Of a stretch of DNA of 64,000 nt, positions 37,775-47,512 are shown piece by piece; within the stretch, counting starts at the first letter, position 1; every line of letters starts with the position of its first letter. Origin of the DNA: Pseudomonadota bacterium (GTDB taxonomy: Bacteria; Pseudomonadota; Gammaproteobacteria; Pseudomonadales; Pseudomonadaceae); the NCBI GenBank assembly GCA_023431055.1, contig JAEYXX010000129.1, positions 4,148-68,147 on the forward strand. The letters are read 5' to 3'. The position numbers were made by a program, and so were the translations under genes. The notes beneath the pieces were generated by a model. That model was not told where the DNA came from. It saw only the letters and a program-made list of their open reading frames with translations, and did not search any database.

Positions 37775-38050
37775 TCAGTTTTCTTCCGGCAGCTCGGGCA
37801 GAGCGCGCAGGGCCTGCTCGTACCAGGCGCCGTCGAAGGGACGATCCTCACGCAGCATGGCGTCGACTTCATGCGCCAGCACCAGGGCCATCAGCTCGAG
37901 AATTTCCTCGCGCTCGTAACCGACCAGTGTCAGCTTGTTGTACACCGCCTTGGCCGCCGCCGGCTCGCCGCTTTCCAGCTGGTTCTCTATCGCCTGGATC
38001 AGTGTGGCTTCGGCGAAGTCTTCGTCTTCCTGGTCGTTGTTCTGGCTCAT
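37775..38050 (-). CDS. Small acidic conserved hypothetical protein
   Basis: A 91-residue soluble protein, strongly acidic (MSQNNDQEDEDFAEATL start, ELPEEN end), predicted almost entirely helical. A central amphipathic stretch (AKAVYNKLTLVGYEREEILE) is followed by LMALVLAHEVDAML. I do not recognise a named family. GAGGAATC lies upstream of the ATG, a credible ribosome site. It lies 25 bases downstream of the GH114-type gene on the same strand, so the two may be cotranscribed. Confidence 0.7.
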   Translation of the reverse strand: MSQNNDQEDEDFAEATLIQAIENQLESGEPAAAKAVYNKLTLVGYEREEILELMALVLAHEVDAMLREDRPFDGAWYEQALRALPELPEEN

Positions 38051-38075
38051 GATTCCTCTTGGTATTTCCGAATGT

Positions 38076-38828
38076 TCAGTCGCAGGGCTCGCCGATGCCT
38101 TTCAGGCTGAGCTTGAAGAATTGCAGGCGAAAGCCCGAGTTTGCGGCTTGTCTGCAAAGGTCCTTGTTGAAGGCGCGATACTCGGCGATGAAAATCGGCT
38201 TGCCCTGACTGCGCATATGGCTGTAACCGGCACATTCGTTATAGCGGTAGCAGCTCTCGTTGACGGCAAAGTCAAAGTGATCGCCAAGCTCGGGCAGCAG
38301 CTCGACAGCGTTCTTCAGGCCGATGCTCAGGTCACGTTTGTGCGCTTCGCTGGCCAGCCAGCGGTTGAAGTCTATTTGCTGGATTGCCGTCAGGCCAAGG
38401 CCGTTGTCATTGCTGTAGCCGTCCACATTGTCCGGGTCGACACCATCGCAGCCTTTGTCTACGGCCAGATCCAGGCGTTTGGAGAGCAATTGGCGCACGT
38501 CGTCACGGCGATAGTCGAGCCAGCGCTCCCCGGCCCAGTCGGGTAACGCCTTGCCCAGGGCCTCTTTGGGATAGGCCTGGGCATCGCTGCGCCAGTCTTC
38601 CCAGGTACCTGCACTGAAATAACAGATCACGATCCGACCACCCGCCTTGAGGTTGGTGATGGTTTGTTTCGGCGTGTCGTACAGATCGATGTCGTAGACC
38701 AGGCGGTTGGGCATCTGCAACTTGCCGTCAAGTTGCAGATGCCAGGACGCATTGACGGGGATGGTAGCCGGTGTAGCCGCAGTCAGTGCCGGGGCGATAA
38801 CGCTGAGCAGGGCAAGTAGTGTGCGCAT
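38076..38828 (-). CDS. Secreted GH114-type endo-alpha-1,4-polygalactosaminidase-like protein
   Basis: A 250-residue protein with a signal peptide (MRTLLALLSVIAPALTAAT). The TIM-barrel signatures of the TM1410/GH114 family are present: VYDIDLYDTPKQTITNLKAG, VICYFSAGTWEDWRSD, GERWLDYR, KGCDGVDPDNVDGYSN with the presumed catalytic Asp, and FAVNESCYRYNEC. Related domains hydrolyse partially deacetylated polygalactosamine polymers, as in the hydrolase part of PelA. No polysaccharide synthesis genes lie beside it, so the substrate (self or foreign exopolysaccharide) is open. Confidence 0.83.
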   Translation of the reverse strand: MRTLLALLSVIAPALTAATPATIPVNASWHLQLDGKLQMPNRLVYDIDLYDTPKQTITNLKAGGRIVICYFSAGTWEDWRSDAQAYPKEALGKALPDWAGERWLDYRRDDVRQLLSKRLDLAVDKGCDGVDPDNVDGYSNDNGLGLTAIQQIDFNRWLASEAHKRDLSIGLKNAVELLPELGDHFDFAVNESCYRYNECAGYSHMRSQGKPIFIAEYRAFNKDLCRQAANSGFRLQFFKLSLKGIGEPCD

Positions 38829-38901
38829 GGCGGGCTCGGGGGATAAAGATGGACTCAGTTAACTTAGGCCAGGGTTGTCAGCGTGGCCAGGTGCGGGTTT
38901 T

Positions 38902-39381
38902 TCAGCCAGCGGCAAAGTCCGTCAGGGCCTGGCCGGCCAGTCGGTAGGTGGTCCACTCGCTTTGCGGGCGGGCGCCGAAGGATTCGTAGAAGTCGATGGC
39001 CGGCGTATTCCAGTCCAGCACCGACCATTCGAAGCGGCCACAACCACGTGCCACGGCCAGCTGCGCCAGGTGGCGCAGCAGTGCCTTGCCTGCGCCCAGG
39101 CCGCGCACCTCGGGGCTGACGTAGAGGTCTTCCAGATAGAGGCCGTGTTTGCCCAGCCAGGTGGAATAGTTGAAGAAATACACCGCATAGCCGATGGGCT
39201 TGCCCTCGTACTCGCAGATCAGGCCATGAGCGGTGCTGCCATCGGCGAACAGGCTGTCGCGGATGCCGGCGGCATCGGTCTTCACCTCGTGCTCGGCCTT
39301 CTCGTAGATGGCCAGGTCGGTGATGAAGCGCAGGATCAACTCGGCGTCGTCGGGGGTGGCGGGGCGGATGTCTATAGGCAT
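38902..39381 (-). CDS. GNAT family N-acetyltransferase
   Basis: A 159-residue acetyltransferase. It starts IDIRPATPDDAELILRFITD and has the acetyl-CoA loop VSPEVRGLGAGKALLRHLAQ with the R/QxxGxG/A motif, preceded by LYLEDLYV and followed by WSVLDWNTPAIDFYESFGA. The arrangement resembles eukaryotic-like diamine (spermidine/spermine) N-acetyltransferases, so a polyamine or thialysine substrate is possible but unproven. The start at 39381 is used; a weak AGACAT lies upstream. Confidence 0.88.
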   Translation of the reverse strand: MPIDIRPATPDDAELILRFITDLAIYEKAEHEVKTDAAGIRDSLFADGSTAHGLICEYEGKPIGYAVYFFNYSTWLGKHGLYLEDLYVSPEVRGLGAGKALLRHLAQLAVARGCGRFEWSVLDWNTPAIDFYESFGARPQSEWTTYRLAGQALTDFAAG

Positions 39382-39402
39382 GGAAATGTCTCGTGGCAGC
39401 GT

Positions 39403-39645
39403 TCAGCTGTAAGTGACGGTCAGCCACGTCAGGGGCAGGCCCACCAGGCAGAGGAAGCCGAACGTTGCGACCCAGGCGCTGCGCGAACCCATTGGGTCGG
39501 TTACGCGCAGCGGCAGACGCGGGTAACGCCCTAATGTCAGCAGTCGTAGTACCAGCCAACCGGTCGTGTAGAAGACGTAGCCAATGATGATTTCAAGTGC
39601 GATCTCGGCCAGTAGCGCCAAGCCGCGCAGCAATAATTCAGGCAA
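39403..39645 (-). CDS. Small two-helix membrane protein
   Basis: An 80-residue protein with two hydrophobic segments, LLLRGLALLAEIALEIIIGY and VATFGFLCLVGLPLTWLTVT, joined by a basic loop (GRYPRLPLRV) that would be cytoplasmic. I recognise no family. AAGGAG stands just upstream of the ATG. It lies between argH and the GNAT gene on the same strand. Confidence 0.68.
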   Translation of the reverse strand: MPELLLRGLALLAEIALEIIIGYVFYTTGWLVLRLLTLGRYPRLPLRVTDPMGSRSAWVATFGFLCLVGLPLTWLTVTYS

Positions 39646-39680
39646 GGGAACTCCTTTTCCCGTTTCTTGCCGAGCCGCGC

Positions 39681-41075
39681 TTAGCGGCTAGCCAGCAGTT
39701 CGCGACCGCGCGCCACCGCTGCACGCACCTGCGCCGGCGCAGTGCCGCCGATATGGTTGCGGGCATTCACCGAGCCTTCCAGAGTCAGCACGGCGAACAC
39801 GTCCTGCTCGATCTGGTCGCTGAACTGGCGCAGCTCGTCCAGGCTCATCTCGGCCAGGTCCTTGCCGCTGTCGACGCCGTACTTCACCGCATGGCCGACG
39901 ATCTCGTGGCAGTCGCGGAACGGCAGGCCCTTGCGCACCAGGTAGTCAGCCAGGTCGGTGGCGGTGGAGAAACCGCGCAGCGCCGCTTCACGCATGATGG
40001 CGTGCTTGGGCTTGATCGCCGGGATCATGTCGGCGAAGGCGCGCAGGCTGTCGCGCAGGGTGTCGGCGGCGTCGAACAGCGGTTCCTTGTCTTCCTGGTT
40101 GTCCTTGTTGTAGGCCAGCGGCTGGCCTTTCATCAGGGTCAATAGGCCGGTCAGGGCGCCGAACACGCGGCCGCTCTTGCCGCGCACCAGCTCGGGTACG
40201 TCCGGGTTCTTCTTCTGCGGCATGATCGAGGAGCCGGTGCAGAAACGATCCGGCAGGTCGATGAACTGGAACTGCGCGCTGGTCCACAGCACCAGCTCTT
40301 CGGAGAAACGCGACAGGTGCATCATCGCCAGGGAGGCGGCGGCGCAGAATTCGATGGCGAAGTCACGATCCGACACGCCGTCCAGCGAGTTGCCGCCCAC
40401 GGCGTCGAAGCCCAGCAGCTCGGCGGTGATTTCGCGAGCGATCGGGTAGGTGGTGCCAGCCAGCGCGGCAGAGCCCAGGGGCATGCGATTGGTGCGCTTG
40501 CGGCAGTCGACCAGGCGCTCGTAGTCACGCGACAGCATCTCGAACCAGGCCAGCAGGTGATGACCGAAGGTCACCGGCTGCGCGGTCTGCAGATGGGTGA
40601 AGCCGGGCATGATGGTGTCTGCCTCGGCTTCGGCCAAGCCCAGCAGGCCCTGCTGCAGGCGGGTGATTTCGGCGAGGATCAGGTCGATCTCGTCACGCAG
40701 CCACAGGCGGATGTCGGTGGCCACCTGGTCATTGCGGCTGCGTCCGGTGTGCAGCTTCTTGCCGGTCACGCCGATGCGGTCGGTCAGACGCGCCTCGATG
40801 TTCATGTGCACGTCTTCCAGATCGACACGCCAGTCGAAGGTGCCGGCTTCGATCTCGCCCTGGATCTGCTTGAGGCCGTCGATGATCGCGTCGCGCTCGG
40901 CATCGGTGAGTACGCCGACCTTGGCCAGCATGGTGGCGTGGGCGATGGAGCCCATGATGTCGTGGCGGTACAGGCGCTTGTCGAATTCCACCGAGGCGGT
41001 GAAGCGGGCGACGAAGGCGTCGACGGGCTCGCTGAAGCGGCCGCCCCAGGATTGGTTGGTTTTTTCGCTGCTCAT
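39681..41075 (-). CDS. argH: Argininosuccinate lyase
   Basis: The 464-residue enzyme cleaves argininosuccinate to arginine and fumarate, the last step of arginine synthesis. The fumarase/aspartase superfamily signature [12 protein letters not shown] is intact, and [20 protein letters not shown] and [20 protein letters not shown] carry the other active-site residues. The start [20 protein letters not shown] gives the standard length; the open frame to 41627 is an antisense shadow of algZ. In P. aeruginosa, argH is likewise divergent from algZ. Confidence 0.97.
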   Translation of the reverse strand: MSSEKTNQSWGGRFSEPVDAFVARFTASVEFDKRLYRHDIMGSIAHATMLAKVGVLTDAERDAIIDGLKQIQGEIEAGTFDWRVDLEDVHMNIEARLTDRIGVTGKKLHTGRSRNDQVATDIRLWLRDEIDLILAEITRLQQGLLGLAEAEADTIMPGFTHLQTAQPVTFGHHLLAWFEMLSRDYERLVDCRKRTNRMPLGSAALAGTTYPIAREITAELLGFDAVGGNSLDGVSDRDFAIEFCAAASLAMMHLSRFSEELVLWTSAQFQFIDLPDRFCTGSSIMPQKKNPDVPELVRGKSGRVFGALTGLLTLMKGQPLAYNKDNQEDKEPLFDAADTLRDSLRAFADMIPAIKPKHAIMREAALRGFSTATDLADYLVRKGLPFRDCHEIVGHAVKYGVDSGKDLAEMSLDELRQFSDQIEQDVFAVLTLEGSVNARNHIGGTAPAQVRAAVARGRELLASR

Positions 41076-41307
41076 GGTTCGGGCTCTGGATCGGGCTGAC
41101 TTAATGGCTGGCCAGCATGGCGGACAAAGTGCGTCGATAATAACAGGGTCGACGAGCGTTTCGCCGGGCTGCGTTTGCCGTCGAGCGGCCGACAGGGTTG
41201 TTGGCTGCTTCACAATTTTGCGCTGAAGGTGGCATTTCGGTGCTTTATTTTGTCCGGCTGGAGCCGTCTGGCTTGCCGGCTCGCAAGGCGACACGGAAAC
41301 TGCGTCG

Positions 41308-42390
41308 ATGCACACACAACTGCTTGCCAAGAACAAACCCAGCGCCACCGTGGACGACTTCTTCGTCCCTGAACTGTGCCAGCCGGAAGCCCTGCTGAGC
41401 ATGGTGCTGCTGGCTGAGCTGCTGGTATTGGTGCTGGTGCTCGCCGAGCCGATGACGCCGGGCTTCGACTGGGTACGCCTGGCCCTGACCTCGCTGTTCG
41501 TGCAGTGGATCGTGCTGCTCTCGGCAGCCGTACTGTGCCGCCTGCGCCCTTTGCTGGCCCGTCTGCGCCCGGCGCTGGCAGGCGGCTTGTGCTGCGCCCT
41601 GGTGGTGCTGCTGACCTTGAGTTGCACGGCGGTGGCCGACTACTACGACCTGGGCGGGCCGTTGCCGCGCAGTGGCGAGGTGAATCTTTACCTGCGCCAT
41701 GCCCTGATCAGCCTGATCATGTCCGCACTGCTGCTACGCTATTTCTATCTGCAGAGCCAATGGCGGCGGCAGGAACAGGCCGAGCTGCGCGCGCGCATCG
41801 AATCGTTGCAGGCGCGGATTCGCCCGCATTTTCTGTTCAACAGCCTCAACAGCATCGCCAGTCTGGTCACGCTCGACCCGTACAAGGCCGAGCAGGCAGT
41901 GCTGGATCTGTCCGATCTGTTTCGTGCCAGCCTGGCCAAGCCCGGTACGCTGGTGCCGTGGAAGGAGGAACTGGAACTGGCGAAACGATATCTATCTATC
42001 GAGCACTATCGGCTTGGTGAGCGACTACAGTTGCAGTGGGAGGTCGAAGGTGTGCCGGAGGATCTGCCGATTCCCCAGCTGACCCTGCAGCCTCTTTTGG
42101 AAAATGCGCTGATCTATGGCATCGCGCCACGTATCGAAGGTGGCCTGGTGCGGGTCGAAGCGGATTACCAGGATGGTGTGTTCAGCTTGTGTGTCAGCAA
42201 TCCGTATGAAGAGCGGGGCGAGCAGCATCCGTCGCGGGGAACGCAGCAAGCGCTGAGTAATATCGATGCGCGTCTGGCGGCACTTTTTGGGCCGCGCGCG
42301 AGTCTCAGCGTGGAGCGCCGTGACGGCCGTCACTACAGCTGTCTACGCTATCCTTGTGCGAGACTCACGCAGGAAGCCAGAGCAATATGA
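41308..42390 (+). CDS. algZ: Sensor histidine kinase AlgZ (FimS)
   Basis: A 360-residue LytS/YehU-type membrane kinase. Four hydrophobic helices occupy about residues 28-150, followed by a His_kinase domain with H174 in [17 protein letters not shown], the unorthodox LytS phospho-acceptor motif, and a degenerate ATPase region ([11 protein letters not shown]). In P. aeruginosa, AlgZ pairs with AlgR in control of twitching, alginate and virulence. Its stop overlaps the algR start (ATGA at 42387-42390). The 232-base gap to argH should hold its promoter; I see no clear site. Confidence 0.93.
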   Translation: MHTQLLAKNKPSATVDDFFVPELCQPEALLSMVLLAELLVLVLVLAEPMTPGFDWVRLALTSLFVQWIVLLSAAVLCRLRPLLARLRPALAGGLCCALVVLLTLSCTAVADYYDLGGPLPRSGEVNLYLRHALISLIMSALLLRYFYLQSQWRRQEQAELRARIESLQARIRPHFLFNSLNSIASLVTLDPYKAEQAVLDLSDLFRASLAKPGTLVPWKEELELAKRYLSIEHYRLGERLQLQWEVEGVPEDLPIPQLTLQPLLENALIYGIAPRIEGGLVRVEADYQDGVFSLCVSNPYEERGEQHPSRGTQQALSNIDARLAALFGPRASLSVERRDGRHYSCLRYPCARLTQEARAI

Positions 42391-43133
42391 ATGTCCTGAT
42401 CGTCGACGACGAACCCCTCGCCCGCGAGCGCCTCAGCCGCATGGTCGGTGAGCTCGAGGGTTACCGGGTCCTGGAGCCCGCCGCCAGCAACGGCGAGGAA
42501 GCCCTGACCCTGATCGATAGCCTCAAGCCGGATGTGGTCCTGCTGGATATCCGCATGCCCGGCCTCGACGGCTTGCAGGTCGCCGCCAAGTTGTGTGAGC
42601 GCGAAGCACCGCCTGCGGTGATCTTCTGCACGGCGCACGACGAATTCGCCCTGGAGGCCTTCCAGGTCAGCGCCGTTGGCTATCTGGTCAAGCCGGTGCG
42701 ACCCGAAAGCCTCAGCGAGGCGCTGAAAAAGGCCGAGCGGCCCAATCGCGTGCAACTGGCGGCCTTGACCCGCCCTGCCGCAGAGACGGGCGGTGGCCCG
42801 CGCACCCATATCAGCGCCCGCACCCGCAAGGGCATCGAGCTGATTCCGCTGGATCACGTGGTTTATTTCATCGCCGATCACAAGTACGTGACCCTGCGCC
42901 ACGAGGGCGGCGAAGTGCTGCTGGACGAACCGCTCAAGGCGCTGGAAGACGAATTCGGCGACCGCTTCGTGCGTATCCACCGCAATGCGCTGGTAGCGCG
43001 CGAGCGTATCGAGCGCCTGCAACGCACGCCGCTTGGGCATTTCCAACTGTTCCTCAAAGGCCTGGACGGCGACTCGCTGGTGGTCAGTCGCCGCCACGTC
43101 GCGGGTGTGCGCAAGCTGATGCAGTCACTCTGA
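42387..43133 (+). CDS. algR: LytTR-type response regulator AlgR
   Basis: A 248-residue regulator: a receiver domain with acidic pocket D7/D8 and phospho-acceptor D54 (VVLLDIRMPGLDG), T/K switch residues in FCTAHDEFALEAF and YLVKPV, a linker, and a C-terminal LytTR DNA-binding domain (ISARTRKGIELIPLDHVVYF to SRRHVAGVRKLM). AlgR activates algD, fimU-pilE and rhl-related genes in P. aeruginosa. It is translationally coupled to algZ and precedes hemC by 132 bases. Confidence 0.95.
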   Translation: MNVLIVDDEPLARERLSRMVGELEGYRVLEPAASNGEEALTLIDSLKPDVVLLDIRMPGLDGLQVAAKLCEREAPPAVIFCTAHDEFALEAFQVSAVGYLVKPVRPESLSEALKKAERPNRVQLAALTRPAAETGGGPRTHISARTRKGIELIPLDHVVYFIADHKYVTLRHEGGEVLLDEPLKALEDEFGDRFVRIHRNALVARERIERLQRTPLGHFQLFLKGLDGDSLVVSRRHVAGVRKLMQSL

Positions 43134-43265
43134 CGCCCTGCCTCGCACGTCAGGGCGTCCCGGTATTTGCAATCAGCGACAGACCTGCGGCCTATGGCCG
43201 CCTGGCAGCGCCGTGATGGGCGAGCCTGTTATGATTCGCGGCAATCCGTTTTCTGGAATTGTCCC

Positions 43266-44204
43266 ATGTCCCGCGAAATTCGCATCGCCACCCGTAAGAG
43301 CGCCCTGGCCCTGTGGCAGGCCGAATATGTCAAAGCCCGTCTGGAGCAGGCCCACCCTGGCCTGAAGGTCAGCCTGGTGCCCATGGTCAGCCGCGGCGAC
43401 AAGTTGCTCGACGCGCCGCTGGCGAAGATCGGTGGCAAGGGCCTGTTCGTCAAGGAGCTGGAAACCGCCCTGCTGGAAAACGAGGCCGACATCGCCGTGC
43501 ACTCGATGAAGGACGTGCCGATGGACTTTCCCGAGGGCCTGGGGCTGTACTGCATCTGCGAGCGTGAAGACCCGCGTGACGCCTTCGTCTCCAACACCTA
43601 TGACAGCCTCGACGCGCTGCCAGCCGGCAGCGTGGTCGGCACCTCCAGCCTGCGTCGCCAGGCCCAGCTGCTGGCGCGCCGGCCCGATCTGAAAATCCAG
43701 TTCCTGCGCGGCAACGTCAACACCCGCCTGGCCAAGCTCGATGCTGGCGAGTACGACGCCATCATCCTCGCTGCTGCCGGCCTGATCCGCCTGGGTTTCG
43801 AGGATCGCATCCGCAGCTCGATCAGCGCCGAAGACAGCCTGCCTGCCGGCGGCCAGGGTGCCGTGGGCATCGAGTGCCGCAGTGCCGACAGCGATGTGCA
43901 TGCGCTGCTGGCGCCCTTGCACCATCACGAGACAGCCCTGCGAGTGACCGCCGAGCGCGCGCTGAACAAGCACCTCAATGGCGGCTGCCAGGTGCCTATC
44001 GCCTGCTATGCGCTGCTCGAAGGTGACCAACTGTGGCTGCGCGGCCTGGTCGGCCAACCTGATGGAGGCCTGTTGCTGCGTGCCGAAGAGCGCGCCGCCA
44101 GCGCCGATGCCGAGGCCCTGGGCGTGCGCGTGGCCGAGGCGCTGCTGGCGCAGGGCGCCGATGTCATTCTCAAGGCCGTTTACGGTGAGGCCGGGCACCC
44201 TTGA
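43266..44204 (+). CDS. hemC: Hydroxymethylbilane synthase (porphobilinogen deaminase)
   Basis: The 312-residue enzyme joins four porphobilinogens into hydroxymethylbilane. The dipyrromethane cofactor is attached to C241 in [47 protein letters not shown] and [18 protein letters not shown] are family blocks. The start at 43266 gives the standard length. Its TGA overlaps the TTG start of hemD, and four tetrapyrrole-associated genes run in one direction. Confidence 0.97.
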   Translation: MSREIRIATRKSALALWQAEYVKARLEQAHPGLKVSLVPMVSRGDKLLDAPLAKIGGKGLFVKELETALLENEADIAVHSMKDVPMDFPEGLGLYCICEREDPRDAFVSNTYDSLDALPAGSVVGTSSLRRQAQLLARRPDLKIQFLRGNVNTRLAKLDAGEYDAIILAAAGLIRLGFEDRIRSSISAEDSLPAGGQGAVGIECRSADSDVHALLAPLHHHETALRVTAERALNKHLNGGCQVPIACYALLEGDQLWLRGLVGQPDGGLLLRAEERAASADAEALGVRVAEALLAQGADVILKAVYGEAGHP

Positions 44205-44971
44205 GCGCCTGGCGCCTGTTGCTGACGCGTCCTGCCGAGGACTGTGCGGCGTTGGCGCAGACCCTGGCCGCCCGGGGTGTGGCCAGTCACTGCATGCCGC
44301 TGCTCGCCATCGAGGCCTTGGCCGAAAGCGCCGAGCAGCGCAGCGCCTTTGCCGAGCTGCAGCGTTATTGCGCGGTGATCGTGGTCAGCAAACCGGCCGC
44401 GCGGATTGGCCTGCAGCTGTTGGCGCGACATGCTGCGCCGGCGCCCGATCTGCCCTGGTTCAGTGTCGGTGCCGCCACCGCCGCGGTGCTCGCCGATCAG
44501 GGCCTGCGTGTGTACTTCCCCGACTCGGGTGATGACAGCGAAGCGCTGCTTGCCCTGCCTGCGTTGCACCACGCCGTTGCCGCGGCACCTGCGCCGCGCG
44601 TACTGATCCTGCGTGGCGAAGGTGGCCGAGAATTCCTCGCCGAACGCTTGCGCGGCCAAGGCGTGACGGTCGACTATCTGCCACTGTATCGCCGCGTGCT
44701 GCCGCATTACGCACCAGGCGAGCTTGGCCGGTGCGTGCGAGCGGAACGCCTGAACGGCCTGGTTGTCAGCAGTGGGCAGGGTTTCGAACATCTGCTGCAG
44801 CTGGCTGGCGATGACTGGCCGGCGTTGGCTCGGCTACCCTTGTTCGTACCCAGCCCGCGCGTTGCCGAGCAGGCGCGCAAGGCGGGTGCGGAAATCGTTG
44901 TGGACTGTCGCGGCGCCAATGCCGCGGCCTTGCAGGCAGCGCTGGAGCAGTTTCCGGCTGCCGCCCTCTAA
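44201..44971 (+). CDS. hemD: Uroporphyrinogen-III synthase
   Basis: The 256-residue two-domain enzyme cyclises and inverts ring D of hydroxymethylbilane. It begins with [20 protein letters not shown] and contains [20 protein letters not shown] and [20 protein letters not shown], typical of this weakly conserved family. The start is TTG inside the TTGAG overlap with the hemC stop; no in-frame ATG gives a complete N-terminus, and the [13 protein letters not shown] beginning matches homologues. Confidence 0.93.
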   Translation: MSAWRLLLTRPAEDCAALAQTLAARGVASHCMPLLAIEALAESAEQRSAFAELQRYCAVIVVSKPAARIGLQLLARHAAPAPDLPWFSVGAATAAVLADQGLRVYFPDSGDDSEALLALPALHHAVAAAPAPRVLILRGEGGREFLAERLRGQGVTVDYLPLYRRVLPHYAPGELGRCVRAERLNGLVVSSGQGFEHLLQLAGDDWPALARLPLFVPSPRVAEQARKAGAEIVVDCRGANAAALQAALEQFPAAAL

Positions 44972-44983
44972 AAGGACGGATAC

Positions 44984-46117
44984 GTGAGCGAAGCATCCAC
45001 CCCGAAGACGCCAGAAGAGCAACCGGCCAGCGAAGCCGTGAAGACCACTCCACCCCCCCCATCCGCCCAGGCACCTCGCACTGGTGGCGGCAGTGGTCTT
45101 GCCGCGCTGGCTTTGCTGATCGGCCTGGCGGGCGCTGGTGCCGGCGGCTGGAGCCTCTGGCAGCTGCACGAAATACAAGGCAGGGATCAGCAGCAAGCTG
45201 AAGACCTGCAGCGCACCCGTGATGACAGTGCGACGAAAGTGGATGAATTGGCCCAGCGCCTGGATTCGCGCTTGTCCGCCCTGCCCAGTGCCGCCGAGCT
45301 GGACGAGCGCCGCCGGCTGCTGGCCAACCTGCAGAGCGATCAGCAGCGCATGAGCCAGCGCCTGGAAAGCGTGCTCGACGGCAGTCGTCAGGATTGGCGC
45401 CTGGACGAGGCCGAGCACCTGCTGCGCCTGGCCACCCTGCGCTTGTCTGCCTTGCAGGATGTGGCCTCGGCCGAGGCGCTGGTCGAGGCGGCCGACGATA
45501 TCCTCCGTGATCAGGACGATCCCGCCGCCTTCGCTGCCCGTGAGCAGCTCAGCCGCAGCCTGGAAGCGCTGCGCACCACGGCGCGGCCGGATCGCGTCGG
45601 CCTGTTCCTGCAGCTGGGCGCCCTGCGTGAGCAGGCGGCCACCCTCAATCCCCTGGCGCCGACCCTCGAAGGGCAGGGCGATGTGCTCTCCGAGCTGGCC
45701 GCCGAAGGCGATGGCAGCGCCTGGTGGAGCGAGTGGGCGAAGAAGCTTTCCGACTACTTCCGCATCGAATTCGACGCCGATCGCAACATACGTCCGCTGC
45801 TTTCCGGGCAAAGCCTGTCGCAGGTTCGCCTGAGCCTGTCGTTGGCGCTGGAGCAGGCGCAGTGGGCCGCGCTGCACGGCCAGACCGGTGTGTACAAGCA
45901 GTCGCTGAAGCAGGCCGAGGAAATCCTCGACGCACACTTCAATCTGGATAACCCCGACAGCCGCGCCCTGCGTCAGCGTTTCAGCGAGTTGGCCGATGCC
46001 AGCATCGAGGTCAAGGTGCCGGATCTGAGCGAGTCGCTCGACACGCTGCAGGCCTACCTGCAACGCAAGCAGGCGCAACGTCGGCAGGGCGCCGCCGCGG
46101 CCGGGGAGGCGCAATGA
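44984..46117 (+). CDS. hemX: HemX-like membrane protein (tetrapyrrole operon)
   Basis: A 377-residue protein: a Pro/Ala-rich cytoplasmic N-terminus (1 to about 38), one membrane helix (GLAALALLIGLAGAGAGGWS), then a long periplasmic coiled-coil/helical part. This is the HemX (PF04375) architecture, often mis-annotated as uroporphyrin-III methyltransferase; no methyltransferase motif is present. It probably forms a scaffold or has an accessory role in haem synthesis. The start is GTG with AAAGGACG upstream. It overlaps hemY by ATGA. Confidence 0.9.
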   Translation: MSEASTPKTPEEQPASEAVKTTPPPPSAQAPRTGGGSGLAALALLIGLAGAGAGGWSLWQLHEIQGRDQQQAEDLQRTRDDSATKVDELAQRLDSRLSALPSAAELDERRRLLANLQSDQQRMSQRLESVLDGSRQDWRLDEAEHLLRLATLRLSALQDVASAEALVEAADDILRDQDDPAAFAAREQLSRSLEALRTTARPDRVGLFLQLGALREQAATLNPLAPTLEGQGDVLSELAAEGDGSAWWSEWAKKLSDYFRIEFDADRNIRPLLSGQSLSQVRLSLSLALEQAQWAALHGQTGVYKQSLKQAEEILDAHFNLDNPDSRALRQRFSELADASIEVKVPDLSESLDTLQAYLQRKQAQRRQGAAAAGEAQ

Positions 46118-47361
46118 AACGCCTATTCTGGCTTCTGCTACTGCTGGCCATCGCCGCCGGGGTTTACCTGCTCAGCTTGGCCATCGAGGCTGATCGCGGC
46201 TACGTGCTGTTCGCCTACAAGGGCTTCCGTTACCAGTCCGGCCTATGGGCATTCCTTGGCCTGCTGGTGGTCGTGGTGGTGTTCTACTACCTGATCAAGT
46301 GGACGTTGCGTCTGTTGCTCAGCTCGACGCGTCTGGCCAACCCCTGGTCGCGTCTGCACCGGACTCGCCGTGTACGACAGGCTTCCGAGCAAGGCATGCT
46401 GGATCTCGCCGAAGGCCGCTGGGCCCGTGCACAGCGCCAGCTGACCCGCGCCGCCGAAGCCGACAGCCAGCCGCTGATGTATTACCTCGGCGCTGCCCGG
46501 GCAGCCAACAAGCTTGGCGAATATGAGCAGAGCGATGCGTTGCTCGAACGCGCACTTAACAAGCAGCCGCAGGCCGAGCTGGCGATAGCTCTGACCCACG
46601 CCGAGTTGCAGCGCAGCCGTGGCGACAGTGATGCGGCGCTGGAAACCTTGCAGACGATGCGTGAGCGCCACCCAGGCCATCACCTGGTACTGCGGCAATT
46701 GCAGCGACTGTATTTGCAGCGCCAGGACTGGTCGGCACTGCTCGGCCTGCTCCCGGAGTTGCGCAAGGAAAAGGCGTTGCCGGCCGCAGAGCTTGACGAA
46801 CTGGAACGCGAAACCTGGCGTGGTCGCCTGGCAGAAGTCGGCGAGTATGGATTGGCGCAGGGAGAAACCGCCCTGCAACCATTGAGCAAGGCCTGGAACC
46901 AGTTGTCGGTCAGCCTGCGCAACGAGCCAGAACTGATCGCCACCTATGTCGAACAACTGCGTCGCCTGGGCGCGCAGGAAGAGGCGGAAGAAGTGCTGCG
47001 CAGTGCGCTAAAGCGCAGTTACGACAGCCGTCTGGCGCGTTTCTATGGTGTGCTGCGCGGCGCCGACCCGGCGCGCCAGCTGCAAATGGCCGAACTCTGG
47101 CTCAAGCAGCACCCGGAGGATCCAGCCCTCCTGCTGACCCTCGGCCGCCTGTGCCTGCAGAACCAGTTGTGGGGCAAGGCGCGTGATTATTTCGAAACCA
47201 GCCTGAAGCTCGAGCGTCACCCGGAAACCTGTGCCGAACTGGCGCGCCTGCTGGCGCAGCTGGGCGAGCTCGAACGCAGCAATCAGCTGCTGCTGGAGAG
47301 TCTCGGTCTGCTGCATCAGGGGTTGCCGCCGCTGCCGCAGCCGCAGGGCGCCACAGCCTGA
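46114..47361 (+). CDS. hemY: HemY TPR membrane protein
   Basis: A 415-residue inner-membrane protein with two N-terminal helices (FWLLLLLAIAAGVYLLSLAI and GLWAFLGLLVVVVVFYYLIK) followed by a tetratricopeptide-repeat domain (for example AARAANKLGEYEQSDALLER, PALLLTLGRLCLQNQLWGKA). It corresponds to proteobacterial HemY (PF07219), which is unrelated to the protoporphyrinogen oxidase of the same name, and whose role beside hemCDX is not settled. Translation is coupled to hemX. Confidence 0.92.
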   Translation: MKRLFWLLLLLAIAAGVYLLSLAIEADRGYVLFAYKGFRYQSGLWAFLGLLVVVVVFYYLIKWTLRLLLSSTRLANPWSRLHRTRRVRQASEQGMLDLAEGRWARAQRQLTRAAEADSQPLMYYLGAARAANKLGEYEQSDALLERALNKQPQAELAIALTHAELQRSRGDSDAALETLQTMRERHPGHHLVLRQLQRLYLQRQDWSALLGLLPELRKEKALPAAELDELERETWRGRLAEVGEYGLAQGETALQPLSKAWNQLSVSLRNEPELIATYVEQLRRLGAQEEAEEVLRSALKRSYDSRLARFYGVLRGADPARQLQMAELWLKQHPEDPALLLTLGRLCLQNQLWGKARDYFETSLKLERHPETCAELARLLAQLGELERSNQLLLESLGLLHQGLPPLPQPQGATA

Positions 47362-47445
47362 ATGGATGCGGCCGATTGCCGCGGTTGCCCGGCCGTGCGG
47401 ACGGAGGGGCGTTCCGGCATGATGAACAGCCTGTAATGAGCTGCG

Positions 47446-47471
47446 GGGCGCCTTGAAAGGCGCCCTCCCTT
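47446..47471 (+). terminator. Hairpin after hemY, probable weak terminator
   Basis: GGGCGCCT (47446-47453) and AGGCGCCC (47458-47465) form an eight-base stem around TGAA, followed by TCCCTTTCC. The T-run is poor, so partial read-through into dsbB is possible. Confidence 0.45.
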
Positions 47472-47512
47472 TCCTCTACCGTACGGCCCTCGATTTCCCT
47501 TCCGGAGCCACC

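Noticed and set aside
39681..41627. A 648-codon version of argH
   Set aside because: The extra 184 codons are antisense to algZ; ArgH starts at 41075 with the family's normal N-terminus.
44984..46117. Uroporphyrin-III C-methyltransferase activity for hemX
   Set aside because: The protein has one membrane helix and coiled coil but no SAM-binding motif; the enzyme name is a historical mis-annotation of the family.
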